A stretch of DNA of 64,000 nt from Streptomyces roseirectus. GTDB lineage: Bacteria > Actinomycetota > Actinomycetes > Streptomycetales > Streptomycetaceae. Positions 42,251 through 50,448 of the stretch are shown one piece after another (within the stretch, counting starts at the first letter, position 1; each line of letters starts with the position of its first letter). The stretch spans positions 4,006,001 to 4,070,000 of the forward strand of contig NZ_CP060828.1 in assembly GCF_014489635.1 (NCBI RefSeq). The letters are read 5' to 3'. The translations under genes were made by a program, and so were the position numbers. The notes under the pieces were generated by a model. That model was not told the origin of the DNA, did not search any database, and saw only the letters and a program-made list of their open reading frames with translations.

Positions 42251-42263
42251 TTACCCCAGGTAA
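42251..42263. promoter_or_regulatory. Palindrome TTACC-CCA-GGTAA
   Basis: Perfect 5-bp arms, in the 98-bp thiolase/FabG divergent promoter, 2 bp from the next palindrome. Probable TetR-family operator. Confidence 0.55.
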
Positions 42264-42264
42264 C

Positions 42265-42280
42265 CTTACTCTGGAGTAAG
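42265..42280. promoter_or_regulatory. Palindrome CTTACTC-TG-GAGTAAG
   Basis: Perfect 7-bp arms around a TG centre. Size and symmetry fit a TetR-family operator; the TetR gene about 2.3 kb away is the obvious candidate regulator. Confidence 0.6.
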
Positions 42281-42318
42281 TAATTCCGCCGGGCCCGTGG
42301 GAGACTTGGGAGACGTAC

Positions 42319-43617
42319 ATGGCCGACCGCTATCTGAGCTTCACCGCCACCGCACCCGGCCGCTTCCTCACCCGCCGGCTCGGCCTGCCGCAGCCCGCGT
42401 CGCTCGTCCGCTGGTCACCCGAACGCCCGTCCCTCACCGGCACGTTGCTTCACCTTACGGCCGGCACCTCGGCGCTGGACCTCTCACCCGTCCTCGCCCG
42501 TACGGGACTTGGCCCCGGCACCGCCGCACCGGCCGCCGTCGTCCTCGACGCGACCGGGGTGCGGGACGTCGAGACGCTCGCCGAGGTACACGCCGCGCTG
42601 CACCCCGTCGTCCGGTCCGTCGCCGCGAGCGGGCGAATCGTCCTGCTGGGCACGCCACTTGACGCCGGTGACCACCAACAGGCCGCCGTGCAGCAGGCGT
42701 TGGAGGGGTTCACCCGGTCGCTGGGCAAGGAGATCGGGCGGGGGCGGACGGTGAACCTGGTGCGCGTGCGCGACGCCGGGGGCGCCGAGTCGACGCTGCG
42801 GTTCCTGCTCTCGCCCAGGTCGGCGTACGTCAGCGGACAGGTCGTCGAGGTGGGCGGCGGCCCGGCGTACACCGGGGACTGGGAGCGGCCCCTCGCGGGC
42901 CGGACCGCGCTGGTCACCGGGGGTGCGCGCGGTATCGGCGCGGCCGTCGCCGAGACGCTGGCCAGGGACGGCGCGGACGTCGTCGTCCTCGACGTGCCGC
43001 AGGCCGAGGCGGACGCGCGGCTGCTCGCGGAGCGGATCGGCGGGCGGGCACTGGCGCTGGACATCACGGCGGCCGACGCCGGGGAGCGCATCGCCGCCGA
43101 ACTCCCGGACGGTCTGGACGTGTTGATCCACAACGCCGGGATCACCCGTGACCGGCGGCTGGTCAACATGCCTGCTGAGCGGTGGAGTTCGGTGCTGGAC
43201 GTCAACCTCGCGAGCGTGCTGCGGACCACCGACGCGCTGTTCGCCAAGGGGACGCTGCGGCCGGGCGGGCGGATCGTCGCGACCGCGTCCATCGCCGGGC
43301 TCGCGGGGAACGCCGGACAGACCAACTACGGTGCGAGCAAGGCCGGGATCGCCGGCTGGGTACGGGCGCTCGCGCCGCGCGCGGCCGACGAACACGGGGT
43401 GACGGTGAACGCCGTCGCGCCCGGGTTCATCGAGACGAAGATGACCGCCGCCGTGCCGCTGTTCATCCGCGAGGCCGGGCGGCGGATGAACTCCCTTGCG
43501 CAGGGCGGGATTCCGGCCGACGTCGCCGAGACGACCGCGTGGCTCGCGCACCCGGCGTCCGGGGCGGTCAACGGGCAGGTCGTGCGGGTGTGCGGTCAGA
43601 GTCTGCTGGGGGCCTGA
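42319..43617 (+). CDS. High-molecular-weight FabG-type 3-oxoacyl reductase
   Basis: 432 residues, about twice a usual SDR. A degenerate N-terminal Rossmann-like domain (residues 1-200) precedes a complete C-terminal short-chain dehydrogenase: LVTGGARGIGAAVAETLA (cofactor loop), NAGITRDR, catalytic Ser in ATASIAGLAG and YxxxK in NYGASKAGI. This is the architecture of mycobacterial FabG4, which uses NADH on long 3-oxoacyl-CoA. The stop overlaps the next start by 1 nt. Confidence 0.92.
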   Translation: MADRYLSFTATAPGRFLTRRLGLPQPASLVRWSPERPSLTGTLLHLTAGTSALDLSPVLARTGLGPGTAAPAAVVLDATGVRDVETLAEVHAALHPVVRSVAASGRIVLLGTPLDAGDHQQAAVQQALEGFTRSLGKEIGRGRTVNLVRVRDAGGAESTLRFLLSPRSAYVSGQVVEVGGGPAYTGDWERPLAGRTALVTGGARGIGAAVAETLARDGADVVVLDVPQAEADARLLAERIGGRALALDITAADAGERIAAELPDGLDVLIHNAGITRDRRLVNMPAERWSSVLDVNLASVLRTTDALFAKGTLRPGGRIVATASIAGLAGNAGQTNYGASKAGIAGWVRALAPRAADEHGVTVNAVAPGFIETKMTAAVPLFIREAGRRMNSLAQGGIPADVAETTAWLAHPASGAVNGQVVRVCGQSLLGA

Positions 43618-44528
43618 TGGCCACGACGACGCTGGGGGCCGTGCCGTCGCTCGTCCCGCTGTTCGTCCGGGGCGCGCTCCTCTCGCCGCTCAAACGGCCG
43701 CGCCCCGACGCCGAGTTCACGCGGGAGCGGGTCGTCGTCCCCGGGCTGCGGATCGATCTCGCGCGGCTGTCGGCGTACGAACGCGTCTGCGGGTTCGCCA
43801 CCGGGGACGACTCGTTGCCGGTGACCTATCCGCACGTCCTCGGATTCCCGCTGGCCATGCGGCTGTTGAGCGCGCGGAGTTTTCCGCTGCCGCTGCTCGG
43901 GCTGGTCCACACGTCCATCGAGGTCAGCCGGTACGGGACGCTCGCGGCGACCGGGGTGTACGAACTCGCCGTGCACGTCGAGGGGTTGGCGCCGCACCGG
44001 CGGGGGACGGAAGCGACGGTCGTCACCGAGCTGCGCGATGCGGGGGAGGTCGTGTGGGAGTCGCGGAGCACGTATCTCGCGCGGCACCGGGTGACGGGCG
44101 CTACGGACTCTACGGGCGCTGCGGGCTCTATAGGCGCTGCGGGCAAGGGAGTTGAGGAGACTCCGGACGGGCTTCCGCTGCCCGTGCTCGACGAGTGGCG
44201 GCTCGCCGGGGACGTCGGGCGGCGGTACGCGGCGGCCTCAGGGGACCGCAACCCCATTCACCTCTACGCCCTCACCGCGCGGCTGTTCGGGTTTCCGCGG
44301 GCCATCGCACACGGCATGTGGACCGTGGCCCGCTGCCTCGCCGCGCACGGCACACCGCCGGCCGTGCGGGTGCGCGCGGAGTTCCGGACGCCGGTGCTGC
44401 TGCCGTCCGCCGTGGCGTTCGCCTCGGACGGGGCCAGGTTCGAGCTGCGGGAGCGGGCGCGGGGCGACGGGGAGGCGGGGCGGGTGCATGTGGGCGGGCG
44501 GGTGGACGCGCTGACCGGACGTCCGTGA
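43617..44528 (+). CDS. MaoC-like (HtdX-type) 3-hydroxyacyl dehydratase
   Basis: 303 residues, double hot-dog fold. The hydratase 2 motif is present as AAASGDRNPIHLYALTARLFGFP (AAASGDRNPIHL visible), followed by AIAHGMWTVARCLA. The N-terminal half is the cofactor-less hot dog. It is translationally coupled (TGATG) to the FabG gene and corresponds to Rv0241c in the M. tuberculosis arrangement. A linker of imperfect repeats (about 44096-44147) encodes TDSTGAAGSIGAAGKG. Confidence 0.9.
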   Translation: MATTTLGAVPSLVPLFVRGALLSPLKRPRPDAEFTRERVVVPGLRIDLARLSAYERVCGFATGDDSLPVTYPHVLGFPLAMRLLSARSFPLPLLGLVHTSIEVSRYGTLAATGVYELAVHVEGLAPHRRGTEATVVTELRDAGEVVWESRSTYLARHRVTGATDSTGAAGSIGAAGKGVEETPDGLPLPVLDEWRLAGDVGRRYAAASGDRNPIHLYALTARLFGFPRAIAHGMWTVARCLAAHGTPPAVRVRAEFRTPVLLPSAVAFASDGARFELRERARGDGEAGRVHVGGRVDALTGRP

Positions 44529-44535
44529 GGCGAAA

Positions 44536-44552
44536 CCCGCCGCGACAGCGGG
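44536..44552. terminator. Short hairpin between convergent genes
   Basis: CCCGC/GCGGG arms with a 7-nt loop between the MaoC and TetR genes; may terminate both ways. Confidence 0.35.
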
Positions 44553-44562
44553 CGCCCGGCGT

Positions 44563-45207
44563 CTACTCCGGCGCCGACCAAGTGCGGTTGCCCGCCATCA
44601 AGTTGGACAGGCCCGACCAGGCGAAGTTCATCAGGGTCGTCACCGCTTCGCGGGCCGTGACGCCCTCGGTGGCGTTGGCCCAGTCGGCAAGGGACTCGGC
44701 GGCGCCGACCAACGCCTCGGCCAGACCGGCGACTTCACGCTCGGGAAGGTCGGGGTCGCGGTGCGCGGCGCGGGCGGCGGCGACGATGAGGCCGGTGACG
44801 AAGGCGACGATCTCCTCGCGCATCGCGGCGACTTCACGGGCGAACCGCTCGCCGTGGGTGCGGGCCTGGAGGTGGAGAACCGACCAGGCGTCCGGGTGTT
44901 CGGCGGTGTGGACGAAGAACGCCCGCAGCCCGTCCCAGAGTTGGCGGTCGGCGGGGAGGTCGGTGGAGATCGCGGAGCGGATCGCGGCGACGAGGGCGGC
45001 GGCCTCGCGCCGGATGCACGCGGTGAAGAGGTCGTCCTTCGAGTTGAGGTACAGGTACACCAACGGCTTGGAGACGCCCGCGAGTTCGGCTATCTCGTCC
45101 ATCGACGCGGCCATGTAGCCCCGGCGTCCGAAGGTCCGCACGGCGGCGTCCAGCATCTGCTGCTCACGGACCGCGCGCGGCATCCGCTTGGTCTTCACGG
45201 CACCCAT
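44563..45207 (-). CDS. TetR-family transcriptional regulator
   Basis: 214 residues. HTH in the first 60 residues with the typical RGYMAASMDEIAELAGVSKPLVYLYLNSKDDL pattern (MDEIAELAGVSKPLVYLY visible) and a C-terminal helical ligand domain. Adjacent to the thiolase/FabG/MaoC genes, so probably an acyl-CoA-responsive repressor acting at the palindromes near 42251-42280. Its own promoter shows no clear copy of the operator. Confidence 0.92.
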   Translation of the reverse strand: MGAVKTKRMPRAVREQQMLDAAVRTFGRRGYMAASMDEIAELAGVSKPLVYLYLNSKDDLFTACIRREAAALVAAIRSAISTDLPADRQLWDGLRAFFVHTAEHPDAWSVLHLQARTHGERFAREVAAMREEIVAFVTGLIVAAARAAHRDPDLPEREVAGLAEALVGAAESLADWANATEGVTAREAVTTLMNFAWSGLSNLMAGNRTWSAPE

Positions 45208-45268
45208 GAGCCAAGGTTAGGGCCTGTCCGGCGGTTCAACTCCCCCGCAGGCCCCACTGCTCGGCCGG

Positions 45269-45583
45269 TCAGGACGCCTGGCCCTGCACGCGGGACGCCG
45301 ACCCGTCGCCCCCGGTGCCCTCGGCGTCCTCCTGGGAGCGGCTGGCCTCCAGGTTGGCCTTCATCCGGTCCACCCGGGCGACGACGTTCTCGGAGGCGCG
45401 GTCGCGCTCGCCGCGCAGCACCACGAAGCTGATCGGCGCCGAGACCACCAGCGCGAGCAGCACGATCCACATGCCGTTGGAGTCGCCGAAGCCGCGCGGG
45501 ACGATCCCGGAATAGACGAGACCCCAGACGACCACGAGGCAGCCCACGAAGATCCCGAGGCGCATCAGCGTGTAGCGGAGCAT
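45269..45583 (-). CDS. DUF4229 membrane protein
   Basis: About 104 residues: two transmembrane helices (MRLGIFVGCLVVVWGLVY; WIVLLALVVSAPISFVVL) then a charged helical tail (ERDRASENVVARVDRMKANLE). It resembles DUF4229 proteins of streptomycetes, often found next to menaquinone genes. The ATG before LRYTLMRLG is preferred; a GTG four codons upstream is possible. Confidence 0.8.
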   Translation of the reverse strand: MLRYTLMRLGIFVGCLVVVWGLVYSGIVPRGFGDSNGMWIVLLALVVSAPISFVVLRGERDRASENVVARVDRMKANLEASRSQEDAEGTGGDGSASRVQGQAS

Positions 45584-45694
45584 CTCAATCCACACTTCCG
45601 TGTCGAACGGTCGGACACCCCAAAAGGGGCACCCTCCAGTGAAGCACGCCGGGCAGGCGATCTTCGACGGGGGTCGCAGGAGCCGCGGACGGGG

Positions 45695-46219
45695 TCACAG
45701 GAGCGGCAGCAGCATGACGATGTCGTCCCTGTCGTCCCCGGGAGCTACCCGGATCGCGTCGGGTATGCGGCCGACCTCCTTGTACCCGTACGACCCGTAG
45801 AACCGTTCCAGGCCGAGCCCGCCCCGGCAGGTCAGGCGGATGGCCTCGATGCCGTCGAGGGAGCGGGCGGCGGACTCGGCGGCGGCGAGCAGGTCGTGGC
45901 CGTAGCCCTTGCCCTGGTGGCCGGGGTGGACCATCACCGTGTAGAGCCACAGCCAGTGCGTCATCAGCCGGTGGGTGTTCAGGGCCAGGAAGGCGGTCGC
46001 GGCGACCTTGCCCGCCTCGTCGTGCCCGACCAGCAGCCGCACCCGGCCCTCGGCCATGTCCGCGAGGTGCTTCAGCAGGGCGGGGCGGACGGTCTCCCGG
46101 TCGACCGGGGCGACGAAGCCGACGGCACCGCCCGCGTTGGAGACGTCCGTCCAGAGGTCGAGGATGCCGTCGTGGAGGTCGGGGGTGACATCGGGGTCGA
46201 ACGTAAAAGTAAGGGCCAC
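45695..46219 (-). CDS. GNAT-family N-acetyltransferase
   Basis: 174 residues; acetyl-CoA-binding motif A is MVHPGHQGKGYGHDLLAAA, followed by LGLERFYGSYGYKEVGR. GTG start. Located downstream of mqnE on the same strand, 60 nt away; the substrate is unknown. Confidence 0.88.
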   Translation of the reverse strand: MALTFTFDPDVTPDLHDGILDLWTDVSNAGGAVGFVAPVDRETVRPALLKHLADMAEGRVRLLVGHDEAGKVAATAFLALNTHRLMTHWLWLYTVMVHPGHQGKGYGHDLLAAAESAARSLDGIEAIRLTCRGGLGLERFYGSYGYKEVGRIPDAIRVAPGDDRDDIVMLLPLL

Positions 46220-46229
46220 GGAGGGATCG

Positions 46230-46257
46230 TAGCCCTTACTCCGTAGCCCTTGCTCCG
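46230..46257. repeat. Two 14-bp tandem units (TAGCCCTTnCTCCG)
   Basis: Units TAGCCCTTACTCCG and TAGCCCTTGCTCCG, then a partial CAGCCCTTGGG, in the mqnE-GNAT gap. Confidence 0.6.
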
Positions 46258-46279
46258 CAGCCCTTGGGTAGCAGGCGGG

Positions 46280-47443
46280 TCACACCCGCATCGGCTGCGG
46301 GGACTCCCGGCGCAGCGGGTCCGGGCCGTCGTGCTCGCGGATGATCTCGTAGCGCGTGTTGCGCTCGACCGGGCGGAAACCGGCGTCGCGGATCAGGTCG
46401 AGGAGGTCGTCGCGGGTCAGCTTGTTCGGGGTGCCGTAGTTGTCGGCGTCGTGGGTGATCTTGTACTCGACGACCGAGCCGTCCATGTCGTCCGCGCCGT
46501 GCTGGAGGGCGAGTTGGGCGGTCTGGACGCCGTGCATCACCCAGAAGACCTTGACGTGGGGGACGTTGTCGAACAGGAGGCGGGAGACCGCGAACGTCTT
46601 CAGGGACTCGGCGCCGGTCGCCATCCGGGTGCGCTCCTGGAGGCGGTTGCGGACCTTGCCGTCCTTCATGTCGACGAAGTCGTGCTGGTAGCGCAGCGGG
46701 ATGAAGACCTGGAACCCGCCGGTCTCGTCCTGGAGTTCACGCAGCCGCAGCACGTGGTCGACGCGGTGGCGGGGCTCCTCGATGTGCCCGTACAGCATGG
46801 TGCACGGGGTCTTGAGGCCCTTCTCGTGCGCCAGCCGGTGGATGCGCGACCAGTCCTCCCAGTGGGTGCGGTGGTCGACGATGTGCTGCCTGACCTCCCA
46901 GTCGAAGATCTCCGCGCCGCCGCCGGTCAGCGACTCCAGGCCGGCGTCGATGAGTTCGTCCAGGATCTCGGAGGCGGACAGGCCGGAGATCGTCTCGAAG
47001 TGGTGGATCTCCGTCGCCGTGAACGCCTTCAGGGAGACGCCGGGCAGGGCGGCCTTCAGCTCGCGCAGCGAGCGGGGGTAGTACCTCCAGGGGAGGTTGG
47101 GGTGCAGGCCGTTGACGATGTGGAGCTCGGTCAGGTTCTCCGACTCCATCTCCTTCGCCAGCCGGACGGCCTCCTCGATGCGCATCGTGTACGCGTCCTT
47201 CTCGCCCGGCTTGCGCTGGAACGAGCAGTACGCGCACGACGCCGTGCACACGTTGGTCATGTTGAGGTGGCGGTTGACGTTGAAGTGGACGACGTCACCG
47301 TTCTTGCGGGTACGCACCTCGTGCGCGAGGCCGCCGAGCCAGGCCAAGTCGTCCGACGCGTACAGCGCGACGCCGTCCTCGCGGGTCAGCCGCTCGCCGG
47401 AGCGGACCTTCTCCTCCAGCTCGCGCTTGAGCCCGACGTCCAT
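46280..47443 (-). CDS. mqnE: Aminofutalosine synthase
   Basis: Radical-SAM enzyme joining 3-enolpyruvyl-benzoate to adenosyl radical, 387 residues. SAM-cluster motif CTASCAYC (Cys 66, 70, 73), FNVNRHLNMTNVC, and LHIVNGLHPNLPWRYY are MqnE-type. ATG start. Confidence 0.95.
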   Translation of the reverse strand: MDVGLKRELEEKVRSGERLTREDGVALYASDDLAWLGGLAHEVRTRKNGDVVHFNVNRHLNMTNVCTASCAYCSFQRKPGEKDAYTMRIEEAVRLAKEMESENLTELHIVNGLHPNLPWRYYPRSLRELKAALPGVSLKAFTATEIHHFETISGLSASEILDELIDAGLESLTGGGAEIFDWEVRQHIVDHRTHWEDWSRIHRLAHEKGLKTPCTMLYGHIEEPRHRVDHVLRLRELQDETGGFQVFIPLRYQHDFVDMKDGKVRNRLQERTRMATGAESLKTFAVSRLLFDNVPHVKVFWVMHGVQTAQLALQHGADDMDGSVVEYKITHDADNYGTPNKLTRDDLLDLIRDAGFRPVERNTRYEIIREHDGPDPLRRESPQPMRV

Positions 47444-47554
47444 GCCTACACCTTTCGTACGACAGCTTCCCCAAAGGTACTCCCCCGCACGTCAGGGGAG
47501 CGGCGGGCCCGTAGGACCCGTAATACCCCCGGCCCTCCCCCGGGCCCGGTCGGC

Positions 47555-48010
47555 CTAGACCTCCTCGGGGAGGCCCCCCACCCGGTTCTCCCACTTCGTC
47601 GACAGGACGATGGTCGTACGGGTACGGGAGACGCCCTTCGTGCCGGAGAGGCGGCGGATGATGCGCTCCAGGCCGTCGACGTCGCTCGCGCGGACCTTGA
47701 GCATGAACGAGTCGTCGCCGGCGATGAACCAGCAGTCCTCGATCTCGCCGAAGTCCTTCAGGCGCCGGGCGACGTCCTCGTGGTCGGCGGCGTCCGAGAG
47801 GGAGATGCCGATGAGGGCGGTGACGCCGAGGCCGAGGGAGGCGGCGTTGACCGTCGCCCGGTAGCCGGTGATGACGCCGGCCGCCTCCAGCCGGTTGATG
47901 CGGTCGGTGACGCTGGGTCCCGACAGGCCGACGAGGCGTCCCAGCTCCGCGTAGGAGGCCCGGCCGTTCTCCCTCAGGGCCTGGATGAGCTGCCTGTCCA
48001 CCGCGTCCAT
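47555..48010 (-). CDS. Lrp/AsnC-family transcriptional regulator
   Basis: 151 residues: N-terminal HTH (YAELGRLVGLSGPSVTDRINRLE) and C-terminal RAM domain (VTALIGISLSDAADHEDVAR to TTIVLSTKWENR). It lies between mqnM and mqnE on the same strand, so control of menaquinone genes is plausible but not shown. The much longer open frame upstream is a shadow of ubiX. Confidence 0.92.
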   Translation of the reverse strand: MDAVDRQLIQALRENGRASYAELGRLVGLSGPSVTDRINRLEAAGVITGYRATVNAASLGLGVTALIGISLSDAADHEDVARRLKDFGEIEDCWFIAGDDSFMLKVRASDVDGLERIIRRLSGTKGVSRTRTTIVLSTKWENRVGGLPEEV

Positions 48011-48201
48011 GCGATTCGCGCCTTCCGATGAGAGATCCGTTCGCGCTCGACGGATCTGCGAGGTTCCTGAAAAGTGCCGGTCGGGGTGCGGAGGCTCCCC
48101 CAAGAAGCTCCGCTGCCCCCTTGTGCCGGGGCCGGCATCCCGTACATCCCGTAGTACTCGGGTAGCCCCTAGGGGGCGTACGTGCTGCGCGCGGGCGGCG
48201 C

Positions 48202-48882
48202 TCAGTCGGCGCGGGTGCCTCCGCCTCCGCCGAGTTCGCCCTTCCAGCGGCGGTAGAGGCCGTGGGGCACGCCGGCCGAGTCCAGCACCCGGCCGGCCAC
48301 GAAGTCGACCAGGTCCTGGATGTGGGTGGCGCCGGCGTAGAAGGCGGGCGAGGTGGGGACCACGCTCGCGCCGGCGTCGTCCAGAGTGACCAGGTGGCGC
48401 AGGGTCTGGCCGTTCAGCGGGGTCTCCCTGACGGCGACGACCAGCGGGCGGCGCTCCTTGAGGACGACGCTCGCGGCACGCTGGAGGAGGTCCTTGGACA
48501 GGCCGAGGGCGACGCCCGCGACGCACGCCGTGGAGGCCGGCACGATGATCATCCCCCGGCTGGGGTACGACCCCGAGGACGGGCCCGCGGCCAGGTCGCC
48601 GGCGGGCCAGTGCCGTACGCCGCTCAGGTCGACGTCGTAACTCCCCGGTTTGCCGTCGGCACCCCTCGCGAGCCATTCCGTCAGGTCCTCGCGCCAGTGC
48701 GCGTCCCGGAACGAGATCCCCGTCTCGTCCAGCAGGGTGAGCCGCGAGGCCCGGCTGACCACGAGGTCCACGCTCTCGCCCGCTGCCAGCAGCGCGCGCA
48801 GGACAGCGCCGGCATACGGCGTCCCCGACGCCCCCGACACCCCCACGATCCAAGGCACGCGCTGCGTTTCTCCTGCGTTCAC
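48202..48882 (-). CDS. mqnM: UbiX-like flavin prenyltransferase
   Basis: 226 residues with the flavodoxin-like P-loop VGVSGASGTPYAGAVLRALL (VGVSGASGTPYAG visible) and PASTACVAGVALGLSKDLLQRA (MxxxT-type loop). It makes prenylated FMN, the cofactor of the UbiD-type decarboxylase encoded two genes upstream. ATG start. Confidence 0.92.
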   Translation of the reverse strand: MNAGETQRVPWIVGVSGASGTPYAGAVLRALLAAGESVDLVVSRASRLTLLDETGISFRDAHWREDLTEWLARGADGKPGSYDVDLSGVRHWPAGDLAAGPSSGSYPSRGMIIVPASTACVAGVALGLSKDLLQRAASVVLKERRPLVVAVRETPLNGQTLRHLVTLDDAGASVVPTSPAFYAGATHIQDLVDFVAGRVLDSAGVPHGLYRRWKGELGGGGGTRAD

Positions 48883-48913
48883 ACCTTGAGCGTACCGGCG
48901 GGCACGACGAGGC

Positions 48914-49471
48914 TCAGGACCGGCCGGGCGCCTCGCGGTCGACGGGGAGGGCGCCGGTCGGAATCGTCAACTTGCCCAGCGGGGTGTCCACGACCAGCTC
49001 AGGACCGTACGGGACGGTGTCCCGGCCCCGGTATCCGTCCGGACCGGGGTTCCACATCGTCACCACGTGCCCCTGGAGGGGGTCGAAGAGGAGGTAGTTG
49101 GCGATGCCCCGGGAGGCGTACTTCCTGGGTTTGGTGTCGTAGTCCCGGCGGACGCTGCCCTTGGCGACGACCTCGACGGCCAGGGCGATCAGCTCGGGCG
49201 GGTAGGCGAGGTGGTTCCCGGCGATCTCGGCCGTGGGGATGGCCGCCAGGTCGGGGCAGAACTCGTTGTCGTCGTCGAAGGGGAAGGCGACGCGGCTGAC
49301 GAGGCCCCACCCGGTCGTGAGCTGGGGCTCCAGTGCGACCCATACCTTCCGGGTAGTACTCCTGTGGTACGGGGTGACCGGTGTGGCCGTCACCGTGCCC
49401 TCGACGATCTCTGTCAGACACCCGGGGAACGCGTCCTCGAAGCGGGCGAGTCGGGGGTGCGGGTGGCTCAT
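48914..49471 (-). CDS. Uma2-family (DUF820) endonuclease-like protein
   Basis: 185 residues of the PD-(D/E)xK-like Uma2 family: FCPDLAAIPTAEIAG and the ELIALAVEVVAKGSVRRDYDTKPRKYA core (PELIALAVEVVAKGS, then DYDTKPRKYASRGI). The catalytic-like Asp/Glu residues are present, with RKYASRGIANYLLFDP. Uma2 proteins are numerous in streptomycetes and their role is unclear. Here it interrupts the mqnP-mqnM order. Confidence 0.85.
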   Translation of the reverse strand: MSHPHPRLARFEDAFPGCLTEIVEGTVTATPVTPYHRSTTRKVWVALEPQLTTGWGLVSRVAFPFDDDNEFCPDLAAIPTAEIAGNHLAYPPELIALAVEVVAKGSVRRDYDTKPRKYASRGIANYLLFDPLQGHVVTMWNPGPDGYRGRDTVPYGPELVVDTPLGKLTIPTGALPVDREAPGRS

Positions 49472-49487
49472 GGCAACCGCATCCTGC

Positions 49488-50390
49488 TCAGACCGTCAGT
49501 CCCCGGACCGCCAGGTCCAGCAGGGCGCAGGCGAACAGGGCGATGCCGATGAAGCCGTTGACCGAGAAGAAGGCGCGGTTGAGGCGGGAGAGGTCGTGGG
49601 GGCGGACGATGGTGTGTTCGTAGCCGAAGGCGGCGGCGACGACGAGGAGGCCGAGCCAGAAGAACGCGCCCGCGTCGGTGGCCAGGGCGTACCAGGCGAG
49701 GAGGGCCGTGGTGAGGACGTGGCAGACGCGGGCGGCCCAGATCGCGGCGGGGACGCCGAACCGGGCGGGGACGGAGAGGACGCCGGTCTCGCGGTCGGTG
49801 TCGATGTCCTGGCAGGCGTAGATCAGGTCGAACCCGCCGATCCAGATCCCGACGGCCAGCCCCAGGATCACCGCGTCCCACGACCACTCGCCGGTGATCG
49901 CGAGCCACCCGCCGACGGGCCCCATCGCCTGGGCGAGCCCGAGGATGGCCTGCGGGTAGTTCGTAAACCTTTTGCCGTACGGGTACACCACCATCGGGAT
50001 GACGGCGACGGGCGCGAGCGCCAGGCACAGCGGGTTGAGCAGCGCCGCCGAACCGAGGAAGATCACGACGGCGATGAGGGCGCCGGTCCACGCGTGCCGC
50101 ACCGACACCGCGCCCGTCACCAGCTCACGCTGGGCCGTACGGGGATTACGCGCGTCGATCTCACGGTCGATGATCCGGTTGACGGCCATCGCGAACGTCC
50201 GCAGACCGACCATGCACACGGTGACGAGCAGGAGCCGGCCCCAGTGCATGTTCCGGTCGAGCTGGAACATCGCGGTGAGGGCGGCGATGTACGCGAAGGG
50301 CAGCGCGAAGATCGAGTGCTCGATCATGACGAGGCGCAGGAAGGCCCGGGTACGCCCTGGCTGGGGCACCGCGGCGGCGGAAGCGCTCAC
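49488..50390 (-). CDS. mqnP: UbiA-type prenyltransferase of the futalosine pathway
   Basis: 300 residues, eight or nine helices. The two Asp-rich prenyl-diphosphate motifs are NRIIDREIDARNPRT and YACQDIDTDRETG. It attaches the polyprenyl tail to the naphthoate ring. GTG start; 58 nt separate it from mqnL. Confidence 0.92.
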   Translation of the reverse strand: MSASAAAVPQPGRTRAFLRLVMIEHSIFALPFAYIAALTAMFQLDRNMHWGRLLLVTVCMVGLRTFAMAVNRIIDREIDARNPRTAQRELVTGAVSVRHAWTGALIAVVIFLGSAALLNPLCLALAPVAVIPMVVYPYGKRFTNYPQAILGLAQAMGPVGGWLAITGEWSWDAVILGLAVGIWIGGFDLIYACQDIDTDRETGVLSVPARFGVPAAIWAARVCHVLTTALLAWYALATDAGAFFWLGLLVVAAAFGYEHTIVRPHDLSRLNRAFFSVNGFIGIALFACALLDLAVRGLTV

Positions 50391-50448
50391 AGCCCGTACC
50401 CCGCATCCCCCTGGGGAGCTACCACCCCGTAGTACTCCGGCGAGACCC

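Noticed and set aside
46250..48031. 593-residue plus-strand frame over mqnE
   Set aside because: Antisense to mqnE and the Lrp gene; composition is Val/Arg/Glu shadow type.
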